64,000 nt of DNA from positions 1-64,000 of the forward strand of contig NZ_VJZP01000019.1 in the NCBI RefSeq assembly GCF_007097265.1. Reading direction: 5' to 3'. Position numbers and translations under genes: made by a program. Below the pieces are notes generated by a model that was not told the origin of the DNA, did not search any database, and saw only the letters and a list, made by a program, of their open reading frames with translations. This stretch comes from Flavobacterium gawalongense (GTDB lineage: Bacteria; Bacteroidota; Bacteroidia; Flavobacteriales; Flavobacteriaceae). This document shows, one piece after another, positions 52,073 through 60,691 of the stretch; the stretch's first letter is position 1, and every line of letters begins with the position of its first letter.

Positions 52073-54324
52073 TATTTTAAAGTATAACGCAATCCAAAAA
52101 AGCTGCGAATTCCTTGATTTGGTCCATAAACATAGCCTGGATCAAAGGTTAAAGCATACGGATTATCAGGTGTTGCCTGAACATTCCCATTGGTGTCAAA
52201 TTGTACATTTTTATCGAAAGGATCATCTGCTCTGGCAATGATAAACGGATTGCCTTTATTTGGCGTCCAATTCAGTAAATTTTTTATTCCAAGATAGATT
52301 TCGAAATTTTTGAGTTTATTATAAGTAAACTGAATGTTTTGTATACTCCATGTGGGAGAATATTCCTTTCTTGGATCTAACGCGCCCAAAAGGGGTAAAC
52401 GCATAGGTCCATATACATTTCCGGTATAATCAATATCCAAAAATAATTTAGGTAATCTATAAGAAATAGCCCAAGTTCCCGTGAATTTCTCGGTAAGCAT
52501 TTGACGTGTTCTAATGTTATTTTCTGTTTTGGATACATCCATAAAGGTTGCGCCAAGAATCATTTTTAGTCCATTATTGAAAACCATGTCAATGTTGGTG
52601 CTTATTCCTTTGGTAACAGCGTGTCCGTTTAAGTTTTTATAAATAATCTGGTTCGGATTGCTATCATAATCAGGAATAATAGAATTCGTGAAATACGTGT
52701 ACCAAGCTGTAGTTTCCCAGCCGATGAAGTTTCCGTTTTTAGTGTAGATTTTCTTTAAATAATTTAGATTGGCATTATACGAACGTTCCGGTTTCAATTC
52801 TTCAAGAACAATTACATCACGCGAACCTGTTAAAGCGGCATGCTCTTCGGTAAAAAGATTGACAATTCTAAACCCAGTTCCCGTGTTAAATCGCAATATG
52901 TTGTTGTCGTTCACTTTCCATTTGTAAGCCAAACGCGGCGTGAAAATAGATCCGTGATTGTTGTTGTAATCGTAACGCGCGCCTAATAAAAGTTTGTGCT
53001 TTTCAGCCAAATTGATTTCGTCCTGAACAAAAACACTAGGAATCCAATTAACGTCTGCCTTGGTTGTAGCTGTAGTATTGTCATCATAATATTGATAGCG
53101 AATGGCAGTTCCAAAAAGCAAATCGTGATTGTTTAATTTTTTATCCCAAGTCAGTTGTCCAAAACCAATGCGTTGTTTCGCTAAATAAGGAATGTTCCCA
53201 TAAACTGAATTTTGGTCATGATCCGTATAAGAAAAGGAAAACAACATTTTTTCAGAAACCGGAAGTTCATAAGCACCTAATAATTCCCAGCGTTTGGTAT
53301 AAATGCTTTCTCCATAGACTTCATCTCCACCACGGTATTTTTTCTCCCATTGCATTTCACCACCCCATCGGTCTTCATAGAAAAAACGTCCTGCCATTGA
53401 AAATAGTTTGTTGCTTTTTCTGTTGAAATTCCACTTTTGGAAAACGGAAATTCGGTCTTGTAAAGTCACATCGGTAAAATTATCATGGTTGTTATCAATC
53501 GGGTTGCTGTAATTGAAATAATTGATACCAGTTAATACCGAAGCGCTTTTTCCTACATTGGCTTTAAAGCCTAAATCAATATTGGCTTCGCCCCAACTAG
53601 TTGAAAATGCATCGGCTGAAAAAACAGGGGCGTTTTTAGGGTCTTTAGTGATAATATTGATTAACCCGCCCACGGCTTCACTTCCGTATAAAGAGGATGC
53701 AGGACCTTTCACAATCTCTATTCGCTCCAATAATGAATTGGGGATTCCCGATAATCCATAAACTGTCGAAAGCCCGCTAACAATGGGCATTCCGTCAATT
53801 AAAACCAAGGTATAAGGACCTTCCAGTCCGTTAATGTGAATGTCGCCCGTGTTGCAAACATTACAATTCAATTGCGGTCGAACGCCATTTACGTTTTGTA
53901 AGGCTTCGAAAATATTTGCTGTTGGATTTTTTTTGAAAAATGTGGGTTTGTAAACCTCCACAGGAACGGGACTTTCCAGACGACTTACGGGTTTTAATGT
54001 TCCAGTTACAACCACTTCATCCAGCGTATTGTTTTCTTTTAAATCAAAATCTAAAATGATATCAATAGAGTCAATAACTGTAATGGTTTTTCTTTGGGAT
54101 TTAAAACCAGTATAAGAAACCACCATTTCATAATTTCCGGAGATGATATTTTTAATGCTATAAGAGCCGTCCTCATTACTTATAGTTGCATTTTTAGTGT
54201 TTTTCAACACAATGTTAGCTTGTTGCAAAGGCATGTCCTGGGAGGTAATTTTCCCTTTTATGGTGGATTGTGCAAATGAAATAGTATTGATTAGAATACA
54301 AAAAAAGAGAATTATATTTTTCAC
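52072..54324 (-). CDS. TonB-dependent outer-membrane receptor
   Basis: This protein has 750 residues from a GTG start. It has a signal peptide (MKNIILFFCILINTISFAQ), a CarboxypepD_reg-like domain (about 22-100), the plug (about 105-225, DEVVVTGTLKPVSRLESPVP, FEALQNVNGVRPQLNCNVC, ASSLYGSEAVGGLINIIT) and a 22-strand barrel ending RSFFGLRYTLK. The frame opens with TTG at 54342, but that codon lies in an operator and -7 box, so GTG at 54324 is preferred. The plug has the CNVC pair. Substrate is unknown; the neighbours suggest a metal or metal complex. Confidence 0.9.
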   Translation of the reverse strand: MKNIILFFCILINTISFAQSTIKGKITSQDMPLQQANIVLKNTKNATISNEDGSYSIKNIISGNYEMVVSYTGFKSQRKTITVIDSIDIILDFDLKENNTLDEVVVTGTLKPVSRLESPVPVEVYKPTFFKKNPTANIFEALQNVNGVRPQLNCNVCNTGDIHINGLEGPYTLVLIDGMPIVSGLSTVYGLSGIPNSLLERIEIVKGPASSLYGSEAVGGLINIITKDPKNAPVFSADAFSTSWGEANIDLGFKANVGKSASVLTGINYFNYSNPIDNNHDNFTDVTLQDRISVFQKWNFNRKSNKLFSMAGRFFYEDRWGGEMQWEKKYRGGDEVYGESIYTKRWELLGAYELPVSEKMLFSFSYTDHDQNSVYGNIPYLAKQRIGFGQLTWDKKLNNHDLLFGTAIRYQYYDDNTTATTKADVNWIPSVFVQDEINLAEKHKLLLGARYDYNNNHGSIFTPRLAYKWKVNDNNILRFNTGTGFRIVNLFTEEHAALTGSRDVIVLEELKPERSYNANLNYLKKIYTKNGNFIGWETTAWYTYFTNSIIPDYDSNPNQIIYKNLNGHAVTKGISTNIDMVFNNGLKMILGATFMDVSKTENNIRTRQMLTEKFTGTWAISYRLPKLFLDIDYTGNVYGPMRLPLLGALDPRKEYSPTWSIQNIQFTYNKLKNFEIYLGIKNLLNWTPNKGNPFIIARADDPFDKNVQFDTNGNVQATPDNPYALTFDPGYVYGPNQGIRSFFGLRYTLK

Positions 54325-54333
54325 GATTATAAT

Positions 54334-54349
54334 TTTAGACAAACTTAAA
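54334..54349. promoter_or_regulatory. Candidate MntR/DtxR-type operator 1
   Basis: TTTAGACAAACTTAAA, a near-dyad of the form TTTAG-N6-CTAAA. On the left strand it contains TAAGTTTG, a second -7-like box, just before the receptor start. Confidence 0.5.
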
Positions 54350-54356
54350 TTTAATA

Positions 54357-54392
54357 TTTAGACAAAGCTAAAAATTATATTTCAGAAAACAA
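54357..54392 (-). promoter_or_regulatory. Promoter and operator 2 of the TonB receptor gene
   Basis: On the left strand TTG (54392-54390), 19 bases and TAGCTTTG (54370-54363) match the Bacteroidota consensus exactly. The dyad TTTAGACAAAGCTAAA (54357-54372) covers the -7 box, so a bound repressor would block initiation. Confidence 0.65.
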
Positions 54393-54545
54393 ATTTTTTA
54401 ATTACTTTAGCATCAATAATTTAATTCAATCATGGACAAATCACTTGAAGAAGTAAACCAATCGGTTGCTACGCAAAACAAAACATTAAAAATAAGTAGA
54501 AACCCCAATGTTAAATCCAGCAGTATTTGCTGGCGGATTTCCTAA
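54393..54545 (+). pseudogene. Relic of a second mntH 5' end
   Basis: Positions 54360-54485 copy the mntH upstream region and first codons at 57362-57490 with scattered changes. The ATG at 54432 reads MDKSLEEVNQSVATQNKT, against MGKSLEEVHESVHAHNKT in mntH, then loses similarity inside the porin 3' end and stops at 54545 after 37 codons. The -7 box, TACATTTG in mntH, is TACTTTAG here. It is the remains of a deleted Nramp gene that was once divergent from the TonB receptor. Confidence 0.75.
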
Positions 54546-55709
54546 AATATCACGTTGTTTTTGAAAGCGGTAATTTAATCTGAAAACAGTTTGTGATGTT
54601 GGGCGAAAACTTATCGCAGGCATTACACTCCAAATATCTTCTCCGATATTTCCACCAGTTTCATTAAAAGTTCCAACGTTCCAATCAACATATTCCAATC
54701 GACAAGCAATGTTTAATACAGCGTTTTTCCAACCAAAAATATTTTTTGTCAATAACGGTTGAACAATATCTATAAACCCACCGAATTGTTTGTTGCCAAA
54801 TTGTTGACCATAGGTGCTCGGAACATCTATTTTAATCCATGCCAATTCAGAGGTTATAAAAGTTTTGATTTTAGGAAGCGTGGTGTTAAAATCTAATGCG
54901 AAAACATCAACACGTCTTTTTTCGTCTACTATTACCCCATCATCTTGGAATTTATTGTAAACACCTCCCATATAGGATAGTCCTAATTCTCCAATTTTAC
55001 TATTTCGAATAGCAATTTTACCTGTAAATAAAGGTAATCCGCTATTTATTTCTTCAAAACGTTCAGGGTTATCTTTGGCGGCTGGCAGAAAGGTTTTGTT
55101 CTCCTCATTTTCAATTATCGAATTATCGAAGCTTCCTGAAAAATAGGCTTCGTAACCAATCATCCAATTGTTCGAGTATTTTTTTCCAAAAAGCCCAACT
55201 CCAGCATTACTAAAAGTACTCGGCAGCATCTGTGTGGACGAAATAGGTCTATCCGTAAATTCCCATTTTGGACCATCGTGATTCTGATTGAAAGCCCCAA
55301 TAGGGTTCATGATTATTCCTCCTCTAAAATTAACCAAGGGATGAAATTCCACATCGACAGAGGCGAACTCTATGGCGATTTCTTTTCCGCCATCTTCAAA
55401 TTCGATTTCGCTTAAAAATTTCACACGTTTGCTGATTGCCGATGACATAAATATGGTTAATCGTCTGGCCTGAAGTTGATGTCCTTCGGAAACGCCATCG
55501 GTGGAAAGGCGTTGCCAATTGGCTTCCAGATAACCTCCAACGGCTATGGGTGTTTTTCCAATATTTAAAAAAGGACGATTGTAAACCGCATCCATGTTTA
55601 ATGCTTGTTTTGTACTGTCTTTTTGGGTTCTTTTTAGTAAACTGGAGTCTATTTGTGCATAGAAATTTAAGGGAAACAAAAATGTTATATAGAGGAATTT
55701 TAATCTCAT
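54486..55709 (-). CDS. Phosphate-selective-porin-like outer-membrane protein
   Basis: This 407-residue protein has a signal peptide (about 1-18) and a barrel with repeated amphipathic strands (RRLTIFMSSAISKRVKFLSE, FRGGIIMNPIGAFNQNHDGP, AVLNIACRLEYVDWNVG, TVFRLNYRFQKQRD), ending STYF with the terminal aromatic residue of outer-membrane barrels. It resembles the OprO/OprP porin fold. The start overlaps the Rieske gene stop by 4 bases. It is probably a channel for a small anion, metal or oxyanion. Confidence 0.82.
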   Translation of the reverse strand: MRLKFLYITFLFPLNFYAQIDSSLLKRTQKDSTKQALNMDAVYNRPFLNIGKTPIAVGGYLEANWQRLSTDGVSEGHQLQARRLTIFMSSAISKRVKFLSEIEFEDGGKEIAIEFASVDVEFHPLVNFRGGIIMNPIGAFNQNHDGPKWEFTDRPISSTQMLPSTFSNAGVGLFGKKYSNNWMIGYEAYFSGSFDNSIIENEENKTFLPAAKDNPERFEEINSGLPLFTGKIAIRNSKIGELGLSYMGGVYNKFQDDGVIVDEKRRVDVFALDFNTTLPKIKTFITSELAWIKIDVPSTYGQQFGNKQFGGFIDIVQPLLTKNIFGWKNAVLNIACRLEYVDWNVGTFNETGGNIGEDIWSVMPAISFRPTSQTVFRLNYRFQKQRDILGNPPANTAGFNIGVSTYF

Positions 55710-56146
55710 TTTAATGATATTTTAAGGGTATTGTTATCTATTTTAATTGGAAAATTTCGTAAATTTCTGTCAGCTGGGCCGTTTTCTACATTTCCTTTGT
55801 TGCTAAATTCACTTCCATGTGCTGCGCATTGTAATTTGTCTCCAAAAACCTGTAATTCGGTTCCTTGATGTGTACATTGCATTAATAAGGCGCTATAATT
55901 ATTGGCGCCAAATCGATAGACACAAATAGGATATTTCAGTTTTTCGTTTTGTATGATTACGTATTTTTTATATTCGATTGTCTCCTTGTTTTTGATTTCA
56001 AAATCAGTTAATGGGACTAAAATATCAGAACCGATTATCTCTTTTGCCAAAATCTGAGAGGAACTGCAGCTTTGTAAAAAGGTAAGGGTTGAGAGTCCTG
56101 CCAAACAACCAAAACCACACGTTTTTAGAAATTTTTTTCTATCCAT
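55706..56146 (-). CDS. Exported Rieske [2Fe-2S] protein
   Basis: This 146-residue single-domain Rieske protein binds a [2Fe-2S] cluster with MQCTHQGTEL (Cys and His) and LQCAAHGSEF (Cys and His), the two boxes being separated as usual. The N-terminus MDRKKFLKTCGFGCLAGLST has a basic start and hydrophobic stretch ending LQSC, so it is either Tat-type or a lipoprotein. It lies between the di-heme protein and the porin and may pass electrons with the di-heme partner. Confidence 0.9.
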   Translation of the reverse strand: MDRKKFLKTCGFGCLAGLSTLTFLQSCSSSQILAKEIIGSDILVPLTDFEIKNKETIEYKKYVIIQNEKLKYPICVYRFGANNYSALLMQCTHQGTELQVFGDKLQCAAHGSEFSNKGNVENGPADRNLRNFPIKIDNNTLKISLK

Positions 56147-56148
56147 AA

Positions 56149-57348
56149 TTACAATGATTTTATAAATTTCAGCAATGCTTCTTTGTCTGGTTGGGAAAGA
56201 TTTTGAAAGTTAGATTTGCTTTTGCTTGCTTCACCGCCATGCATTAAAATAGCCTCTTCAATACTTCTTGCTCTGCCATCATGCATTAGAAAATAGCTTC
56301 CTCCTTGTGCGTCTTGAGAAAGTCCTATTCCCCACAATGGTGGCGTTTTCCATTCATGGGTTTTCGCATTTCCTTCGGTATAGCCATCGTCTAAACCGCT
56401 TCCCATATCGTGTAATAACAAATCGGTATAAGGAGCAAATGTTTTATTTGAAAGGGCTTTAATAGGTGAGTAGCCTGTTTTTAATTCAGATTTGTGACAT
56501 CCTGTACAATTGATTTGGTTAAAAACAGCTGCTCCTTTATTAACCACTGCGTCACTTTGATTGCGTTGTATAGGAGCCTTTAATGTTTGTAGGTAAAAAA
56601 CAACGTCGTTTACGGTGCTAGTTGTAATTTCGGGGTCAATTTCCAAATTGGTATAAGCATCAATAGGTCTGAATATGGATGTTATTCCCATATCTTGATT
56701 GTATGCGTTTGCCGTTTGATGTAATAAACTATGAGCTGCTGCTTTTTTGCCATAACGACCAATGTATTTTCCGTTTTGAGAAATAGCATTTGATGATGGC
56801 ATTACAAAATCAGGGATGTCTATCCAGTTTGGAACACCAGATATTCCATCACCATCACTATCATTAGGATCTGTCATTGCCATAATATCAGCATCTGTAA
56901 CAAATTGTAAAAACCCCAAACCTGTATTTGCGGGTGGGGTAAACTTAGCAAAAGTAGCCCCGGCAGCGATTTGTTCCGGTAAGAATCCCGGTAATCCTCT
57001 GTTTTGTAATTGTGGACCTCCTTGGTTTAAGAATAAATTTCCGGTTTCATCAATTTGCCCAAAACGGGTAAGTGTAGTGGAGGGATGTCCTTTACCATCA
57101 CCGGCATGACAACTGATACAGCTTGTTGAAACAAATGTAGGGCCAAGTCCTGTTTCTCGGGTAAAAACCTCATTGAACGCCGCATCGCCTTTTAAGAAAC
57201 GTGCTAGCTCTTCGTGGGAAAGCCCTTCTACAGTTCCATCTAAAACTTCATCATCAGCAGGAATTTCGGTATAGTTTTCATCGCATGATATAAATAACAG
57301 GATTAAGAGTATTGGTATAACTCCAAAGAGGACACGAATAGTTTTCAT
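56149..57348 (-). CDS. Di-heme c-type oxidoreductase (DUF1111-like) lipoprotein
   Basis: This 399-residue lipoprotein has a signal ending LLFISC (lipid on Cys22) and two heme c sites, STSCISCHAGDG at about 77 and NCTGCHKSELK at about 285. The spacing and the SDGDGISGVPNW and RDAL-like regions match the di-heme family DUF1111, often found with imelysin-type iron-uptake proteins. No imelysin gene is seen here. It is the first gene of a leftward run with the Rieske protein and porin, divergent from mntH. Confidence 0.87.
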   Translation of the reverse strand: MKTIRVLFGVIPILLILLFISCDENYTEIPADDEVLDGTVEGLSHEELARFLKGDAAFNEVFTRETGLGPTFVSTSCISCHAGDGKGHPSTTLTRFGQIDETGNLFLNQGGPQLQNRGLPGFLPEQIAAGATFAKFTPPANTGLGFLQFVTDADIMAMTDPNDSDGDGISGVPNWIDIPDFVMPSSNAISQNGKYIGRYGKKAAAHSLLHQTANAYNQDMGITSIFRPIDAYTNLEIDPEITTSTVNDVVFYLQTLKAPIQRNQSDAVVNKGAAVFNQINCTGCHKSELKTGYSPIKALSNKTFAPYTDLLLHDMGSGLDDGYTEGNAKTHEWKTPPLWGIGLSQDAQGGSYFLMHDGRARSIEEAILMHGGEASKSKSNFQNLSQPDKEALLKFIKSL

Positions 57349-57363
57349 TTGTATAAATTAAAA

Positions 57364-57399
57364 TTTAGGCAAAGCTAAAAATTATATTTCGCAAAACAA
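57364..57399 (-). promoter_or_regulatory. Promoter and operator 3 of the di-heme gene
   Basis: TTG (57399-57397), 19 bases and TAGCTTTG (57377-57370) match the consensus. The dyad TTTAGGCAAAGCTAAA (57364-57379) covers the -7 box, exactly as at the TonB receptor. It sits 15 bases before the di-heme start and is shared by the divergent mntH promoter region. Confidence 0.65.
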
Positions 57400-57409
57400 A
57401 TTTTTTAAT

Positions 57410-57417
57410 TACATTTG
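57410..57417 (+). promoter_or_regulatory. mntH promoter -7 box
   Basis: TACATTTG matches TAnnTTTG and lies 22 bases before the mntH ATG. The upstream element (TTC 19 bases before) is imperfect. Confidence 0.55.
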
Positions 57418-57439
57418 TATCAGTAATTTAATTTCAACC

Positions 57440-59311
57440 ATGGGAAAATCTTTAGAAGAAGTTCACGAGTCGGTACATGCTCATAATAAAACATCAGTAT
57501 TTAGAAAAATATTAGCCTTTTCAGGGCCTGCTTACTTGATTAGTGTAGGTTATATGGATCCGGGGAATTGGGCGACTGATATTGCAGGTGGGAGCCAGTT
57601 TGGCTATGCCTTGATTTGGGTTTTATTGATGAGTAATATTATGGCTTTGTTGCTACAAAGTTTAAGTGCTCGACTTGGAATTGTTACCCAACGTGATTTG
57701 GCGCAAGCTTCACGTGAAACCTACCCTAAATTCATTAATTATATTCTTTATTTTCTTGCCGAAATTGCTATCGCGGCCTGTGATTTGGCCGAAGTTTTAG
57801 GAATGGCAATCGGTATTAATTTGCTTTTTGGAATTCCATTGATTGAAGGAGTTTTGATTACGGTTTTAGACACCTTTTTATTACTGTTTCTAATTAATAA
57901 AGGCATCCGAAAAATGGAAGCTTTCATTATTGTATTAGTTGGAATCATTGGGTTTTCATTCATTTTCGAAATGATATTCGCACAACCGGAAATGGGTAAG
58001 GTGATTTACGGTTTAATTCCTTCACTCCCCGGTCATGCGGCGCTATATATCGCCATCGGGATTATTGGAGCAACGGTAATGCCACACAATTTATATTTGC
58101 ATTCTGCCTTGGTACAAACCAGAAAATTAGACAGAAGTGCAGCGGGGATTAAGGAGGCATTGAAATATAATTTCATTGATTCTACTATTGCATTGAACTT
58201 GGCCTTTCTTGTAAATGCAGCCATTTTAATATTGGCAGCAGCCACATTTTATAAAAGTGGTATGTTTAATGTATCGGAGATTCAGGATGCGCATCAATTT
58301 CTGGAACCACTTTTAGGGAGCAAATGGGCACCGATATTATTTGCAGTGGCTTTGATTGCCGCAGGGCAAAGTTCCACCATTACCGGGACACTGGCCGGGC
58401 AAATTATTATGGAAGGTTATCTGAATTTACGAATTCAACCTTGGGTTCGAAGAATAATCACACGATTAGTTGCCATTGTTCCGGCAGTCATTGTGATTTC
58501 GATTTTTGGAGAAGGTGTTACGGGTAAGTTATTGATTTTAAGTCAGGTTATCTTAAGTTTGCAATTGGGCTTTGCCATTATTCCGTTGATTCATTTTGTG
58601 AGCGATAAATCGAAAATGAAAGGTTTCCATATCGGTAAATTAACACAAACCGCTTCTTGGATTGTTGCTTCTATTATCGTTTCGCTTAATGCCAAATTGG
58701 TTTTTGATGAAATAAATGGCTGGCTCGAAACCTCTGAAAATCCAATACTATTATGGTTAACGGTTGTTCCGTTAGCAATAGGTTTCTTGATTTTGTTGCT
58801 GTATATTGTATTTAATCCTTTTGTTACAAAATCGAAAATAGATATCCAAAATCATTCGCCACATAATTTGAAACTTCAATTTTCTAAATCCGGATGTTAT
58901 GACAAAAAGAATATTGCCGTTTCGGTGGATTTTTCCAGCGCAGATGAAGTGGCTTTAAACAGTGCTTTCGAATTAGGGGGAATAGATGCAAAATACACCT
59001 TAATTCACGTGGAAGAAACGGTTGGAGCCATGATTTATGGAGGAAATGTTGATGACCATGAAACCTTAATAGACGAAAAACTACTGAATGAATATAAAGA
59101 AATGCTATCGGAAAAAGGGTATAAAATTTCAACAGAATTAGGTTTTGGAAAACCCAATAAAGTCATCCCCCAAATTATTAATAAAGGAAAATTTGATGTT
59201 TTAGTAATGGGAACGCACGGACATACGAATTTCAAAGATTTAGTCTTTGGAACTACCGTTGATAGAGTGCGCCGCAAAATTTCTATCCCCTTGTTTATTG
59301 TGAAAAATTAA
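57440..59311 (+). CDS. mntH: Nramp divalent metal transporter with C-terminal UspA domain
   Basis: This 623-residue protein. Residues 1-about 465 are an Nramp transporter for Mn2+/Fe2+ with proton coupling, with ten to eleven helices, the metal site GYMDPGNWATDI at about 34-45, and MPHNLYLHSA in the middle. Residues about 485-623 form a universal stress protein domain (KKNIAVSVDFSSADEVALNS, VLVMGTHGHTNFKDL, VDRVRRKISIPLFIVKN). The fusion is known in Bacteroidota. The USP domain could bind a nucleotide and gate the transporter, which is inferred. The gene is divergent from the di-heme operon. Confidence 0.93.
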   Translation: MGKSLEEVHESVHAHNKTSVFRKILAFSGPAYLISVGYMDPGNWATDIAGGSQFGYALIWVLLMSNIMALLLQSLSARLGIVTQRDLAQASRETYPKFINYILYFLAEIAIAACDLAEVLGMAIGINLLFGIPLIEGVLITVLDTFLLLFLINKGIRKMEAFIIVLVGIIGFSFIFEMIFAQPEMGKVIYGLIPSLPGHAALYIAIGIIGATVMPHNLYLHSALVQTRKLDRSAAGIKEALKYNFIDSTIALNLAFLVNAAILILAAATFYKSGMFNVSEIQDAHQFLEPLLGSKWAPILFAVALIAAGQSSTITGTLAGQIIMEGYLNLRIQPWVRRIITRLVAIVPAVIVISIFGEGVTGKLLILSQVILSLQLGFAIIPLIHFVSDKSKMKGFHIGKLTQTASWIVASIIVSLNAKLVFDEINGWLETSENPILLWLTVVPLAIGFLILLLYIVFNPFVTKSKIDIQNHSPHNLKLQFSKSGCYDKKNIAVSVDFSSADEVALNSAFELGGIDAKYTLIHVEETVGAMIYGGNVDDHETLIDEKLLNEYKEMLSEKGYKISTELGFGKPNKVIPQIINKGKFDVLVMGTHGHTNFKDLVFGTTVDRVRRKISIPLFIVKN

Positions 59312-59372
59312 AAGCGGTATTAAGTATGTAGCATCAAGTACTAAGTCCCTCACGGATTACAATGTATTTGTC

Positions 59373-59380
59373 TAAATTTG
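59373..59380 (+). promoter_or_regulatory. mntR promoter -7 box with operator half-site
   Basis: TAAATTTG matches TAnnTTTG. Overlapping it, TTTGTCTAAA (59367-59376) is the reverse complement of the TTTAGACAAA half of the operators upstream, suggesting autoregulation. No good TTG is seen at the right distance. Confidence 0.45.
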
Positions 59381-59458
59381 TGTCGTTATAGCGGGTATAT
59401 CGGAGGATCATTAAAAATCCGAAATCAAAAATCGTTAATCCTCAATCTTAAATCAAAA

Positions 59459-60112
59459 ATGACCTTTTCAGAAGAAAATTATCTCAAAGCCATATACCAT
59501 CTCACTACTGTTTCCGATTCTGAAGTTAGCACCAATGCTATTGCTGAAATGATGGAAACCAAAGCATCCTCAGTAACGGATATGCTGAAGAAATTAGCCG
59601 AAAAAGATTTGGTTAATTATAAAAAATACCAAGGTGTTTCATTGACCGAAAATGGAAAATTAGCAGCCAAAATGATTGTGCGAAAACACCGTTTATGGGA
59701 AGTTTTTTTAGTGGAGAAATTAGACTTTTCCTGGGATGAGGTACACGATGTTGCGGAACAATTGGAGCATATTAAATCCGAAAAACTCATTAATAAACTG
59801 GATGATTTCCTGGGCAATCCTACCGAAGATCCGCATGGTGATCCCATTCCGGATGCAAATGGGCGAATCGTTAAAGTTGAAAAGCAATTGCTTTCGGAAT
59901 TACACGAAAATCAAGCAGGAATATGTGTTGGCGTACAAGACACGTCATCAGAGTTTCTAAAATATTTAGACAAACAAGGGATTGCACTGGGTTCTAAAAT
60001 TGAAGTAATTAGTAAGGAAAGTTTCGATTTGTCCTTAAAAATAAAAGTTGACAGTAAGGATTTGACGATTTCAAATAAAATCGCAAGCAATCTCTTTGTG
60101 AAGTTAACGTAA
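59459..60112 (+). CDS. mntR: MntR/DtxR-family metal-dependent repressor
   Basis: This regulator has 217 residues from MTFSEENYLKAIYHL. The frame opens 81 bases upstream at a TTG, but that is in front of the likely transcription start. It has an N-terminal winged HTH (TNAIAEMMETKASSVTDMLK, DLVNYKKYQGVSLT), a dimer/metal domain (about 75-140, RKHRLWEVFLVEKLDFSWDE with conserved His and Glu) and a C-terminal FeoA/SH3-like domain (about 145-217). It should repress mntH and the divergent operon when Mn2+ or Fe2+ is high. Confidence 0.9.
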   Translation: MTFSEENYLKAIYHLTTVSDSEVSTNAIAEMMETKASSVTDMLKKLAEKDLVNYKKYQGVSLTENGKLAAKMIVRKHRLWEVFLVEKLDFSWDEVHDVAEQLEHIKSEKLINKLDDFLGNPTEDPHGDPIPDANGRIVKVEKQLLSELHENQAGICVGVQDTSSEFLKYLDKQGIALGSKIEVISKESFDLSLKIKVDSKDLTISNKIASNLFVKLT

Positions 60113-60159
60113 TAATTTTGGCCTTATCTTTGAATCAATTATTTAAATAGTAATTAAAA

Positions 60160-60574
60160 ATGAAAAAGTCACTCCTGTTGTTTTTAGTCGTTTTTAGCAC
60201 TTTAGCTTTGGCACAGAATCCCCAAAAGGAAAGATTCATTACCCAAGATAACCCAAAAGAAGTGTCTTAAAAAGGCGGAATATCAAATGGTTTTGAAAGA
60301 AGTACTTTCAGATTCTCGTTGTCCTGAAGGTGTAACCTGCGTTTGGGCTGGAGAAGTTTCGGTTGTAGTATCCGTTTACAAAGACTCAAAATTAATTGAG
60401 GATAACACGATTGTTTTTTCTGTGAATAATGCCGACGAAAACAAGCAATGGTTTTCTACATATTTACCTAAGAAACAAAGAAAAATAGAAAGTATTAGTG
60501 TTTCTCCTTATCCAAAAAAAGGGGTTGAAACTTATCCAAAAGAGTATTACATAAAGATTGGGTATGTAAAGTAA
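60160..60574 (+). pseudogene. Small exported protein gene with a frameshift
   Basis: The first frame (60160-60270) gives a signal peptide (MKKSLLLFLVVFSTLALAQ) and stops after about 36 codons. The second frame continues at KCLKKAEYQMVLKEV and runs to 60574 with GVTCVWAGEVSVVVSVY. Dropping one A from the AAAA run at 60255-60258 joins both into one reading frame of about 137 codons. The C-terminal part alone (60287-60574, 95 residues) has a normal-looking sequence with two Cys. It is either a recent pseudogene, a phase-variable gene or a sequence error. Function is unknown. Confidence 0.7.
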
Positions 60575-60691
60575 GACCTAATTGCAATCCCAATTATCGT
60601 TGCCTCAATTTTTATCTGATTTTTTCTTGGATTCAAAGTTTTTTGTTGGGGGATTCCAATTAAAATTAGGAAAAAGTAGGTGCTTTATTTA

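Noticed and set aside
54325..54342. TTG start of the TonB receptor
   Set aside because: The codon lies inside a -7-like box and operator. GTG at 54324 gives a clean signal peptide after the promoter.
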